A stretch of 64,000 nucleotides of DNA from Lacunisphaera limnophila (lineage in GTDB: Bacteria > Verrucomicrobiota > Verrucomicrobiia > Opitutales > Opitutaceae), in contig NZ_CP016094.1 in NCBI RefSeq assembly GCF_001746835.1, positions 1,302,001 through 1,366,000 of the forward strand, in the 5' to 3' direction. Shown here piece after piece: positions 39,880-48,515 of the stretch; within the stretch, counting starts at the first letter, position 1; each line of letters begins with the position of its first letter. Made by a program: the position numbers and the translations under genes. The notes below the pieces were generated by a model. It was given only the letters and a program-made list of their open reading frames with translations, was not told the origin of the DNA and searched no databases.

Positions 39880-41190
39880 ATGAAGCCCACTGTTTCCACG
39901 CCCTCCTCAATCATCCGCCCGGCTCTCGGGTTGGTGCTCCTCGCCCTCGCAGGCGTCGTGCGCGCCCAGAGCACGTCCGCCGAAGCCGCTCCCGCCGTTT
40001 CCCTGTCCACGCTCGTCAGCGAAATCACGGCCAAGAATCCCGAACTCGCCTTCTATGAGGCGGAGCTCGATGCCACCAAGGCCGGCCGCAAGGTCGCAGG
40101 CACCCGAGAAAACCCCGAACTCTCCGTGAGCGTGGGCCGCAAGCGCGTCACCGACCCGTTAGGTGCCCTTGCGGGTGAAGGCACCGCTTGGTCCGTGTCG
40201 GTATCCCAGACCTTCGATTGGCCGGGTCGTCTCGCTCTCCGCAAGGCCATCGCCAACCAGGACATCGTCCTCGCGGAACTCGGTCTGGCGCGCTTCAAGG
40301 CCGCACTTGCCAGTCGCGCACGCACGCTCACCTACGGGCTTTATGCCGCCCATGAACGCGCCGCCGCTGCCGCTGAAGTGGCCTCACGCTATCAGGCGCT
40401 GCGCGAACTCTTCCTCGCCCGAGAGCCCGGCGGCATCACTCCGCTGCTGGAGACGCGGGTCATCGAGGCGCAGGAGCTGACGCTTCAAAAGCGCGCCACC
40501 GAGGCCCAACTCGCCGTCCATGCAGCCCTCGTCGAATTGAATCAGCTTCGCGGCCTCCCGGTAGATACCCCAGTCACGGTCGCGCCGGTCAAACTCGCCC
40601 TGGGCTCCGCGCCCGATCTCGACCGCATTCTGTCCGCTGCTCGCGAGAACAGTTTTGAATTCAGGGCGGCAAAGCTCGAATTGGAGCAACAGGGGCTCGT
40701 CGTGTCACTGGCCCGCAATGAAGGCCGCCCAAGTTTCACTGTCAGCCCCTACCTGTCCCAGGAAAAGGCCGGCGACAAGGAGCGCACCTTCGGCATCGGC
40801 CTGTCCGTGCCATTGCCAGTGACCGGTCGCGCCGGCGCAAACATCGCGGCTGCCGAGGCCCGCCGCCGTCAGGCTGAAACCTCGGTCTTGGTCGCCCAGC
40901 GCAACATGGAGCGCGAGGTCATCACCGTTACCCACCGCCTCGCCGCCAAGCTGGCGGAATCCGCCAAGTGGACGCCCGACGCAGCCCGAAGGTTCCGCGA
41001 AGCGGCCGAACTGGCAGACCGCCATTACCGACTCGGTGCGGTGCCTATCTCCACCTACGTGGAGCTGCAAAATTCCTACCTCGAAGCGATTGAAGCTCTT
41101 TACGAGACCCAGTTGGAAGCCCTTGAAGCCGCCGGCACACTCCAACTCCTGACCGGTCTCGAACTCAACGCCGTGGAGACCCAGCCATGA
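39880..41190 (+). CDS. czcC: TolC-family outer-membrane efflux protein (CzcC-like)
   Basis: Outer-membrane channel of 436 residues with signal peptide (GLVLLALAGVVRA). Two repeats of long helices: LVSEITAKNPELAFYEAELDATKAG through TPLLETRVIEAQELTLQKRATEAQL, and ILSAARENSFEFRAAKLELEQQGL through YRLGAVPISTYVELQNSYLEAIEALYETQ. The latter is the CzcC signature. It overlaps the next gene, a short CzcB-like lipoprotein, by 4 bp. Exit duct of the second, CzcA-type pump. Confidence 0.9.
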   Translation: MKPTVSTPSSIIRPALGLVLLALAGVVRAQSTSAEAAPAVSLSTLVSEITAKNPELAFYEAELDATKAGRKVAGTRENPELSVSVGRKRVTDPLGALAGEGTAWSVSVSQTFDWPGRLALRKAIANQDIVLAELGLARFKAALASRARTLTYGLYAAHERAAAAAEVASRYQALRELFLAREPGGITPLLETRVIEAQELTLQKRATEAQLAVHAALVELNQLRGLPVDTPVTVAPVKLALGSAPDLDRILSAARENSFEFRAAKLELEQQGLVVSLARNEGRPSFTVSPYLSQEKAGDKERTFGIGLSVPLPVTGRAGANIAAAEARRRQAETSVLVAQRNMEREVITVTHRLAAKLAESAKWTPDAARRFREAAELADRHYRLGAVPISTYVELQNSYLEAIEALYETQLEALEAAGTLQLLTGLELNAVETQP

Positions 41191-41894
41191 ACCGACCGCA
41201 TTTCCTCTGGCTGACGATCCCCCTCCTGGGCGGATTGGCCCTCGCTGGTTGCGGAAAGTCCGCTCCAGCCGGCGGCCATGAAGGCCACGATCACAGTGCC
41301 CACAGTCACCCCGAAGGTGAAAGCCCGGTGCAGTTCAAGGAGGGTGCCGGATTGTTGCTCTCTGTCGAAACATCCGCCGCCCTCGGCCTGAAGACCGGGG
41401 AGGTGGAAGAGCGGACCGTTCGCCATACCTATGAGGTAACCGCCTCGGTCTTCGACGCCGGTCCCCCGGCCCGCGCCAGCTCGCTCGTTCCAGTCGAAAT
41501 CGCTGACGATCTGGAAAAGCATCCGCCCACCGAAGCCAGGATTCTTGCGATCCTACGCGAGCTTTCCTCGGCAGTGACGCAGGTCGAGATCGTCTTTGCC
41601 GTCGCGGGCAACCCGCCCGTCGGTTCGACGATCAGCCTGACCCTCCGTGGCCCCGCCACCACGGGCACCGCCGTGCCCCGATCTGCGCTGCTGCGCACAG
41701 CCACCGGCACCTTCGTTTACGTTGTCAACGGAGCCAATCTGCTTCGCACGCCTGTCAAACCGGGCGCCAGCGACGGCGAATACATCGAAATTCTCGACGG
41801 ACTCTATGCGGGCGACGTGGTCGCGACCGCCGGCGTCGAACAACTCTGGCTTACCGAACTCCGCCTCACCAAGGGCGGCGGCCACAGCCACTAA
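41187..41894 (+). CDS. czcB: Short CzcB-like lipoprotein adaptor
   Basis: Periplasmic lipoprotein of 235 residues (lipobox LALAGC), with a His-rich stretch (GGHEGHDHSAHSHPEG). It has the first beta segment of RND adaptors (LGLKTGEVEERTVRHTYEV) and the C-terminal membrane-proximal domain (VPRSALLRTATGTFVYVVNGANLLRTPVK ... LYAGDVVATAGVEQLWLTELRL). It lacks the alpha-hairpin and most of the lipoyl domain between them, which ordinary adaptors of about 400 residues use to reach the channel. The gene is intact and flanked by czcC and czcA with tight spacing, so the short form seems functional. Confidence 0.85.
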   Translation: MNRPHFLWLTIPLLGGLALAGCGKSAPAGGHEGHDHSAHSHPEGESPVQFKEGAGLLLSVETSAALGLKTGEVEERTVRHTYEVTASVFDAGPPARASSLVPVEIADDLEKHPPTEARILAILRELSSAVTQVEIVFAVAGNPPVGSTISLTLRGPATTGTAVPRSALLRTATGTFVYVVNGANLLRTPVKPGASDGEYIEILDGLYAGDVVATAGVEQLWLTELRLTKGGGHSH

Positions 41895-41912
41895 TCCTCT
41901 TCCGATCCACTC

Positions 41913-44900
41913 ATGATCGATAAAATTCTGGAATTCTCCCTCCGCCAGCGCGCCTTCGTCGTGCTCGGCGCCCTCGCGCTGCTCGGCGCGGGCATCTGGG
42001 CCGCCCTGCGGCTGCCCATCGACGCCACCCCCGACATCACCAACGTGCAGGTGCAGGTCAACACTGAGGTCAACGGTCTGGCCCCCGAAGAGATCGAAAA
42101 GCTCGTCACGTTCCCAATCGAAATGGAAATGAGCGGCGTGCCCGGCATGACCGAGCTGCGTTCGCTCTCCAAGACGGGCCTTTCACAGATCACCCTCGTC
42201 TTCGGCGAAGACACCGACATCTACCGCGCCCGGCAACTTGTCAGCGAGCGCATGCAAAATGTTGCCGAGGAGCTGCCGCCCGGCATCACCCCGAAGCTCG
42301 CGCCCATCTCCACCGGCCTGGGTGAAATCTTCTACTACGTCGTCGATTACAAGGACGACGCTCCGAACAAGCCCGAAACCAGGACCGCACAGCTCATGGA
42401 GCTGAAACTCATCCACGACTTTGTCGTGAAGCCGGGCCTGCGCACCGTTCCGGGCATCGCCGAGGTCAATGCCTCGGGTGGCTACGAAAAGCAGATTGTC
42501 GTCCAGCCCCGTCCGGACGCATTGCTCGCCACCGGCATCACGTTCAGCGACCTCGCCAGCGTCATCGGCGAAAACGTCGAGAACGCGGGCGGCGGGGCCG
42601 TTCAAATCGGCGGTGAACAGATCACCATCCGTGCTGACAGCCGCGTCCAGTCCGCGGCGGAAATCTCCCAACTCCCGATCAAATTCCGGGGTGCCGCCGC
42701 GAAACCGCTTCTCGTCCGTGATGTTGCCGACGTGGGCATCGGGAGCAGCCTTCGCACCGGCTCAGCAACCTACAACGGCAAGGAGGCCGTGCTCGGGGCC
42801 GCGCTCATGCTGGCGGGCGAGAATTCCCGCATCATTGCCAAGCGCGTCGCGGAAAAACTCGTGGAAATCACCCCCAAGCTGCCGCCCGGGGTGACCATCA
42901 CCACCGTTTATGACCGCACTGACTTGGTGGACCGGACCATCGCCACCGTCGAAAAGAACCTCTTCGAGGGCGCTGTCCTTGTGGTCGTCGTCCTGCTCGG
43001 TCTTCTGGGCAACTGGCGGGCCGCGCTGATCGTCGCCCTGGCCATCCCGCTGTCGTTTCTCTTCGCCATCACGGGCATGGTGCGTTTCGGCGTCTCCGGC
43101 AACCTGATGAGCCTCGGCGCGGTGGACTTCGGTCTCATCATCGACGGTGCTGTGGTGATGGTGGAAAACATCGTCCGCCGGCTCGGCGTGCGCCAACACG
43201 AGTTGCACCGCACGCTAACGCTGGAGGAGCGGATGCATACCGTGCTCGCCGCTGCCAAGGAAGTCGGCCGCCCGACCTTCTTCGGCGTCTTCATCATCAC
43301 CATCGTCTACGTGCCCATCCTCTCGCTGACCGGCATCGAGGGGAAGATGTTCAAGCCGATGGCCCTCACGGTCATCTTTGCCTTGATCGGCGCGCTGATC
43401 CTCTCTCTGACCCTCATGCCCGTGCTCTGCTCGTATTTCCTGCGCGGTAAGATCACAGAGGAGGACAACTTCCTCGTCCGTGCCGCGAAGGCGGTCTATC
43501 GCCCGACGCTCGAAGTGGCGCTTCGCCTTCGCTGGCTCTTTGTCGGCGTAGCCGTCGCACTCTTCGTCGGCGCCGTCGTCCTCTTCACCCGGCTCGGAGC
43601 GGAGTTCGTGCCGCAGCTCGACGAAGGCTCCTACGCGGCTCACATGATCCGCACAACCAGCATCGGGCTCGACGCCGCCATCGCCATGCAGGAGCGGTCG
43701 GAAAAAATCCTGAAGGAGCGATTCCCCGAGGTGACCTACACGTTTTCCCGCATCGGCACCTCGGAGGTCGCGACGGACCCGATGGGCGTCAACGTCGCTG
43801 ACACCTACATCTTCTACAAGCCCTTCGACCAGTGGCCGAAGGACGAACACGGCCACACGCCGACCAAGGACGAGGTCGCCACACGCATGGCGGCGGAACT
43901 CGCCGCCCAACTACCGGCCGAGTCCCACCTCTTCTCCCAGCCCATCGAGATGCGGTTTAACGAAATTCTGGAAGGCACCCGGGCTGACATTGCCGTGAAG
44001 GTGTTTGGCGACGACTACGCGGAAATCGAGCGCATCGCCTCCGAGGCCCGCGAGATTCTCGAACGGGTTCCCGGTGCGGCCGACGTGGAGTTCGACGCCC
44101 TGGGCAAGGCCCCGATGCTGGAGATCAAGCTCAAGCGCGACGCCATGACCCGTTACAACGTCCATGCAAGCGAGGTGAATGCCACCGTGGCAACCGCGCT
44201 CGCTGGCACGGAGACCGGTGTGATTGTGGACGGCAATCGCCGGTATCCGATCGTCGTCCGGCTTCCGGAAAACCTCCGCGCCGCCTTCGACGAACTCAAG
44301 CACCTGCCGCTGCGCTCCTCCCACGAGGAAGGAGTCATCACCCTTGGGCAGGTCGCCGATTTCGTCATTACCGAGAAGGTCAACACCATCGCCCGCGAAT
44401 TCGGCCAACGCCGCGCCGCCATCATGGTGAACCTTCGCGGTCGCGATGTGGAGAGCTTCGTCCTCGAAGCCCGCGCGAAGGTCAATGAGTCGATCAAGCT
44501 GCCCCCAGGCTACTCCATCGAGTTCGGTGGGCAGTTCAAAAACCTCCAAGAAGCCCGCGCCCGCCTTGCGGTCATCGTTCCGGTGGCGCTCGCCGTCATC
44601 TTCCTCCTAATCTTCTTCGCCTTCGGCAGCCTGCGCCAGGCGTCACTCGTCTTCTCGGGCATCCCTCTTGCTGTCACCGGCGGCGTCTTTGCCCTCTGGC
44701 TGCGCGACCTGCCGTTCTCGATTTCCGCGGGCATCGGCTTCATCGCCCTTTCCGGCGTGGCTGTGCTCAACGGCGTCATGCTCGTGAGCTACTTCAACCA
44801 ACTCCGCGAACTTGGCCGAACAGTCCGCGAGGCTACCATCGAAGGTTCTCTCACCCGCCTGCGGCCAGTGCTAATGACAGCCCTTGTGGCCTCACTCGGC

Positions 44901-45077
44901 TTCCTGCCCATGGCGCTCGCCCACGGCGCGGGTGCCGAGGTCCAGCGTCCGCTCGCGACCGTTGTCATAGGCGGCATCGTCAGCGCGACCTTCCTCACGC
45001 TCGTGCTGCTGCCCGCACTATATGACTGGTTCGAGCGGGACACGAATTCTGGCTCATCGGAACAAGCCTCAACCTGA
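41913..45077 (+). CDS. czcA: Heavy-metal efflux RND pump (CzcA-like)
   Basis: Inner-membrane pump of 1054 residues, normal length for CzcA. Key features: PIDATPDITNVQVQVNTEV after helix 1; the helix-4 proton-relay segment AVDFGLIIDGAVVMVENIVRRL, the DFG-x3-DG pattern of divalent-metal (Zn, Co, Cd) pumps; FVPQLDEGSYA in the second porter domain; and SGVAVLNGVMLVSYFNQLREL near the end. Unlike the enlarged first pump it has no insertions. With czcC and the short czcB it forms the second efflux system, most likely for Zn/Cd/Co, in keeping with the P-type ATPase downstream. Confidence 0.94.
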   Translation: MIDKILEFSLRQRAFVVLGALALLGAGIWAALRLPIDATPDITNVQVQVNTEVNGLAPEEIEKLVTFPIEMEMSGVPGMTELRSLSKTGLSQITLVFGEDTDIYRARQLVSERMQNVAEELPPGITPKLAPISTGLGEIFYYVVDYKDDAPNKPETRTAQLMELKLIHDFVVKPGLRTVPGIAEVNASGGYEKQIVVQPRPDALLATGITFSDLASVIGENVENAGGGAVQIGGEQITIRADSRVQSAAEISQLPIKFRGAAAKPLLVRDVADVGIGSSLRTGSATYNGKEAVLGAALMLAGENSRIIAKRVAEKLVEITPKLPPGVTITTVYDRTDLVDRTIATVEKNLFEGAVLVVVVLLGLLGNWRAALIVALAIPLSFLFAITGMVRFGVSGNLMSLGAVDFGLIIDGAVVMVENIVRRLGVRQHELHRTLTLEERMHTVLAAAKEVGRPTFFGVFIITIVYVPILSLTGIEGKMFKPMALTVIFALIGALILSLTLMPVLCSYFLRGKITEEDNFLVRAAKAVYRPTLEVALRLRWLFVGVAVALFVGAVVLFTRLGAEFVPQLDEGSYAAHMIRTTSIGLDAAIAMQERSEKILKERFPEVTYTFSRIGTSEVATDPMGVNVADTYIFYKPFDQWPKDEHGHTPTKDEVATRMAAELAAQLPAESHLFSQPIEMRFNEILEGTRADIAVKVFGDDYAEIERIASEAREILERVPGAADVEFDALGKAPMLEIKLKRDAMTRYNVHASEVNATVATALAGTETGVIVDGNRRYPIVVRLPENLRAAFDELKHLPLRSSHEEGVITLGQVADFVITEKVNTIAREFGQRRAAIMVNLRGRDVESFVLEARAKVNESIKLPPGYSIEFGGQFKNLQEARARLAVIVPVALAVIFLLIFFAFGSLRQASLVFSGIPLAVTGGVFALWLRDLPFSISAGIGFIALSGVAVLNGVMLVSYFNQLRELGRTVREATIEGSLTRLRPVLMTALVASLGFLPMALAHGAGAEVQRPLATVVIGGIVSATFLTLVLLPALYDWFERDTNSGSSEQAST

Positions 45078-45091
45078 ACCGAAGGAAACGC

Positions 45092-45499
45092 ATGAAACCC
45101 AACCTGTGGCTAATACTCCTCGCGTCAGCCGCTCTGGCCGGCTGCGCCACGCCCTTTCGGGCGCCCGAAGACGTGTCTCACATCAAACTTGATACGGCAG
45201 ATTCGCGACTAGTTCGGGTCGAGAAAGTCTGGCTGGAGGGCAAACAGGGACACTTAGCGGTGCGCGGCTATGTGCTCAAACGCCTCAATAACGACGATAC
45301 AAGCGGGACGCATCTCGACGTGACGTTGTTTGACGCCGACGGTCGGGTGCTCCGCAGCACCGTGGAGCATTTTGAGCCCCGACGAATACCCCCGCGCTTT
45401 CGCCGCCCCCACAGTGCCTCCTACCGGGTGATGCTTGACCCCTTGCCGGTCGGCACAGTCCGTATCGAAGTCCGCGCTCATGAAGGTCACCACTTCTGA
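45092..45499 (+). CDS. Lipoprotein of unknown function
   Basis: Lipoprotein of 135 residues (lipobox LILLASAALAGC). The mature part is beta-rich (VRVEKVWLEGKQGHLAVRGYVLKR, HLDVTLFDADGRVLRSTVEHFEPR) and ends in EVRAHEGHHF, with terminal His residues. The fold resembles small Ig-like periplasmic domains. It lies 14 bp behind czcA and so is in the same operon. Possible periplasmic partner of the pump; not recognised by family. Confidence 0.75.
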   Translation: MKPNLWLILLASAALAGCATPFRAPEDVSHIKLDTADSRLVRVEKVWLEGKQGHLAVRGYVLKRLNNDDTSGTHLDVTLFDADGRVLRSTVEHFEPRRIPPRFRRPHSASYRVMLDPLPVGTVRIEVRAHEGHHF

Positions 45500-45520
45500 T
45501 TCTCAACCTCCGTTATTCCT

Positions 45521-46012
45521 ATGAAAACCATCCGCAACCTCATCCTCACCTCATTCGCGCTGATGGCCACGGCCGTGGCGTTCGCAGCCAAGCCGATTCC
45601 CGGCCCAAAGGGCGGCAAGGTCGTCACTACGGAGGCTCCCCATGTGGAGTTCTTCGTCGAGAAAGACCGCACAATCACCGTGTCCTTCTACGACAAGGAT
45701 CTCAAGCTGGTGACCCCATCCGGCCAGGTGGTTTCGGTGGTGGCCGAAGCCAAGACCGGCAAAGTGAACCTCGCGTTCGCGACCAAGGACGGCGCGCTCG
45801 TCTCGTCCGCTCCGTTGCCTGAGGGCGATGGGTATCGCATCGTCGTGCAAGTCCGCGACTCGGCCCAAGCCAAACCCAAGAACTATCGCCTGGATTTTCA
45901 CGACGAAGCCTGCGGTGAGTGCAAACGTGCTGAATACGCCTGCATCTGCGAGGAGCACGGCGAAGAGGGCGGCGAAGAGGGCGGCGAAGAGGGCGGCGAA
46001 CACAAGCATTGA
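45521..46012 (+). CDS. Periplasmic acidic metal-binding protein with Glu-Gly repeat tail
   Basis: Preprotein of 163 residues with signal peptide (LILTSFALMATAVAFA). Beta-rich core (HVEFFVEKDRTITVSFYDKDLKLVTPSGQVV), then a Cys cluster CGECKRAEYACICEEHG and a tail of three exact EEGG units ending GEHKH. The tail comes from three direct 12-bp DNA repeats at about 45961-46000. Cys, Glu and His can bind Zn or Cd, which fits its place between czcA and the P-type ATPase. Confidence 0.75.
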   Translation: MKTIRNLILTSFALMATAVAFAAKPIPGPKGGKVVTTEAPHVEFFVEKDRTITVSFYDKDLKLVTPSGQVVSVVAEAKTGKVNLAFATKDGALVSSAPLPEGDGYRIVVQVRDSAQAKPKNYRLDFHDEACGECKRAEYACICEEHGEEGGEEGGEEGGEHKH

Positions 46013-46068
46013 TGTCGGTCAGGCGTGCCCAGTCCCACACCCATCAGCTACAGGATAAATCGAGCACC

Positions 46069-48015
46069 ATGAGCGAAGACGACCACAGCCATGAACCCGG
46101 TTGCGAGCACCCGCACGACAACCGGCGCGAGACCGTGAGTTTGCTTGTATCAGGTGTGCTGGTGGGGGCCGCTCTCCTTGCCGGCCAGTCGGGGGCCGGC
46201 GGACAATTGCTCACCGCCCTCTTTGCCGGCACAGGCATGCTGGCCGGAGGTTGGTTCCTCCTGCCGAAGGCTTGGCGGTCGGTCCGACGGCTGCAGCCGG
46301 ACATCAACCTGTTGGTTGTCTTCGCGGCCATCGGGGCCTCGGTGATTGGCGAGTGGGTAGAGGCCTCGGCTGTGGTGTTTCTCTTTGGTGTCGCTGAATG
46401 GCTGGAAGGCTGGGCTGATCGGCGGGCGCGGCGGGCGACGGAGGCGTTGCTGGAACTGGCACCGAAGATCGCCGTCGTGAAACGCGATGGACGGTTTGTC
46501 GAAGTGTCGGTGGATCAAGTCGCGCTCGGCGAGACCGTCGCGACCAAATCTGGCATGGGCATCCCCCTCGATGGGGTCGTGTTATCCGGGGAGTCCGCAG
46601 TCAACCAAGCTCCGATCACCGGAGAGTCGGTGCCGGTGGACAAAAAGCCGGGCGACACCGTGTTTGCCGGCACGATCAACGGAGAAGGGTCGCTGGAAAT
46701 CAAAGTAACCAAGACGACCGGCGACACGACCTTGGCTCGAATCATTCGGCTGGTTGCTGAGGCGCAGGAGCAGAAGGCACCCACGCAGCGCTTCGTGGAT
46801 GTGTTCGCCCGTTACTACACCCCCGCCGTCACCGCGGTGGCCTTGTTGGTTTTTCTCGTGCCGCCGCTGCTGATGGAGGGCGACTGGAACACCTGGCTCT
46901 ATCGGGCTTGTGTGTTGCTCATCATCGCCTGCCCATGCGCCTTGGTGATTTCCACTCCGGTCAGTATCGTCGCCGGCCTGACTGCGCTTGCTCGGCGAGG
47001 CGTGCTGGTCAAGGGCGGTGCCCACCTTGAAACCATCGGCCGCCTCAAGGGGCTGGCCGTGGACAAGACCGGAACCATCACGGAAGGAAAACCCCAGGTG
47101 CTTGGCGTCGAGCTGTTGGGCTCGGCGACCATGTCCCAAGTCCTGGCTGTTGCCGCTTCCATTGACGACCATTCGGCGCATCCATTGGCTAAGGCCGTGG
47201 TCGCGCACGCAAAGTTTCAGAAGACCCCCTATGGCCGCGCGACCAAATACCAGGCCCGCAGTGGCCGGGGAGCCGAGGGCTTGATCGACGGCCACGCCTA
47301 CTTTGTCGGCAACCACCGTTTCGCCCACGAACTAGGGGTGTGCTCGGAAAGTGTCGAAACCCGGTTGGCGGCGATCGAAGCCCGGGGGCAGTCCGTGGTG
47401 GTAGTCGGCCATCGCCCGCATGATGGGTGCAAAGGCGAAGTCTTGGGAATCATCGCCATCGGCGATACGCTGCGACCCAACGCCAAGGCCGCGATTGCTG
47501 CGTTGCATGAAGCTGGGGTCGAACAAGTCGTGATGCTGAGCGGCGACAACCAACGCACCGCCGAATTCATTGCCCGTCAGGTCGGAATCGACGAGGCTAG
47601 GGGTGATTTGCTGCCCAACGACAAGGTCGAGGCCGTGAAGGCCCTGCGAGCGAAACATGGTGTGGTTGGTATGGTCGGCGATGGCGTGAATGACGCCCCC
47701 GCGATGGCCACGGCGAACATCGGAATCGCGATGGGCGCGGCGGGCACGGATGCCGCCATCGAGACGGCCGACATTGCCCTGATGCAGGACGAACTCGGAA
47801 AGATCGCCGAAACGATCCGATTGGGACGACGGACCCTAGGCATCATCCACTTCAACATCGCTTTCGCGCTCAGTCTTAAAGCCGTCTTCCTCGTGCTCAC
47901 CTTGATCGGCTACGCGAGCCTATGGCTGGCGATCATGGCGGACACCGGGGCCACCCTGCTCGTCATCGCTAACGCCCTGCGCCTGCTTGCTGCGCCTAAA
48001 CCTTCCACCCAATGA
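46069..48015 (+). CDS. cadA: P1B-type ATPase for Zn/Cd/Pb export
   Basis: Inner-membrane ATPase of 648 residues that pumps divalent metals out of the cytoplasm. All P-type motifs are present: TGES in the actuator domain, IIACPCALVIST in the transport helix, DKTGT with the phosphorylated Asp, the HP pair in SAHPLAKAVV, and MVGDGVNDAPAMATA. The CPC motif and a later Asp in the membrane segments are those of ZntA/CadA. There is no N-terminal HMA domain, only a His-rich tail (DDHSHEPGCEHPHD). I chose ATG 46069; an upstream start at 46009 would add 20 residues and overlap the previous gene. Confidence 0.93.
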   Translation: MSEDDHSHEPGCEHPHDNRRETVSLLVSGVLVGAALLAGQSGAGGQLLTALFAGTGMLAGGWFLLPKAWRSVRRLQPDINLLVVFAAIGASVIGEWVEASAVVFLFGVAEWLEGWADRRARRATEALLELAPKIAVVKRDGRFVEVSVDQVALGETVATKSGMGIPLDGVVLSGESAVNQAPITGESVPVDKKPGDTVFAGTINGEGSLEIKVTKTTGDTTLARIIRLVAEAQEQKAPTQRFVDVFARYYTPAVTAVALLVFLVPPLLMEGDWNTWLYRACVLLIIACPCALVISTPVSIVAGLTALARRGVLVKGGAHLETIGRLKGLAVDKTGTITEGKPQVLGVELLGSATMSQVLAVAASIDDHSAHPLAKAVVAHAKFQKTPYGRATKYQARSGRGAEGLIDGHAYFVGNHRFAHELGVCSESVETRLAAIEARGQSVVVVGHRPHDGCKGEVLGIIAIGDTLRPNAKAAIAALHEAGVEQVVMLSGDNQRTAEFIARQVGIDEARGDLLPNDKVEAVKALRAKHGVVGMVGDGVNDAPAMATANIGIAMGAAGTDAAIETADIALMQDELGKIAETIRLGRRTLGIIHFNIAFALSLKAVFLVLTLIGYASLWLAIMADTGATLLVIANALRLLAAPKPSTQ

Positions 48016-48021
48016 CGAGTC

Positions 48022-48279
48022 ATGCGAGCGAAACGACTTCTGCGGAAAGCGTCCAAGCCCTCGCGCAAGGTTCAATGGGAGCCCGATTTCATCCCATGGG
48101 GCGTCGGGATCGGCCTGTTGCTCGGATTAGCCGCTGAGGTTTACTCGCACGGGAATATATTGTGGTTGAGCGGGGGCGGACTCGCCGGCGGCGTAGCTGG
48201 CGCGATCTGCGACACTGCCCTGTTCGTCTATCGCCTCATTCGCCGGAAGCGCTCAATGAAGAGGTCACTGCACCCGTGA
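48022..48279 (+). CDS. Small membrane protein
   Basis: Protein of 85 residues. Basic N-terminus (MRAKRLLRKASKPSRK), two hydrophobic segments (IPWGVGIGLLLGLAAEVYSHG and LSGGGLAGGVAGAICDTALFVY) and a basic end. It starts 6 bp after the ATPase stop, so it is co-transcribed and could be an accessory subunit. Last gene before the right transposon end. Confidence 0.65.
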   Translation: MRAKRLLRKASKPSRKVQWEPDFIPWGVGIGLLLGLAAEVYSHGNILWLSGGGLAGGVAGAICDTALFVYRLIRRKRSMKRSLHP

Positions 48280-48313
48280 CATCCCTTGGGATGACCACGC
48301 CAGAGGGCGATCG

Positions 48314-48370
48314 GCTCAGGCCTGAGCAGTGACGGTCTTTATCGTTTCTTAAATGGGCAAACCATTTAAG
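48314..48370. repeat. Palindromes between the last cargo gene and the right end
   Basis: GCTCAGGCCTGAGC at 48314-48327 and the hairpin CTTAAATGG/CCATTTAAG at 48348-48370. The second may end the cargo message before the transposon end. Nothing else is visible in 48280-48430. Confidence 0.55.
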
Positions 48371-48430
48371 CCGTGCCTATTATGGGCCGTGGTGGTTGCA
48401 AAACAAGGCCCTAGCTTACTAAATTCTCCG

Positions 48431-48500
48431 TGGTGACGATTCAATAGTCACTGGTGACGTTTTGATTATCACCAGTGACGTTTTGAATTATCCGGAAACA
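48431..48500. repeat. Right end of the transposon, three abutting 21-bp TnsB-type repeats
   Basis: Units begin at 48431 (TGGTGACGATTCAATAGTCA), 48452 (TGGTGACGTTTTGATTATCA) and 48473 (CAGTGACGTTTTGAATTATC), with an exact 21-bp period, followed by the terminal CGGAAACA. Abutting sites are typical of the Tn7 right end, and in Tn7 the right end faces the target gene, as here. Confidence 0.88.
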
Positions 48501-48515
48501 TTGGCCGGAAAAACC

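Larger units (their letters stand above)
15725..48500. mobile_element. Tn7-like transposon with defence and metal-resistance cargo, inserted downstream of gnd
   Basis: The left end starts TGTTTTCGGATAATTG and the right end, read inward on the other strand, starts TGTTTCCGGATAATTC. They agree at 23 of the first 26 positions, in the TGT...ACA form of Tn7 ends. Behind each terminus lie further copies of a repeat with the words GGATAAT and CGTCAC. Inside is the set tnsA, tnsB, tnsC and tniQ/tnsD. The right end stops 15 bp past the stop codon of gnd, similar to Tn7, which lands about 25 bp past glmS. The immediate flanks GGCTA and TTGGC do not form the 5-bp duplication expected of a fresh Tn7-type insertion. 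Confidence 0.9.
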
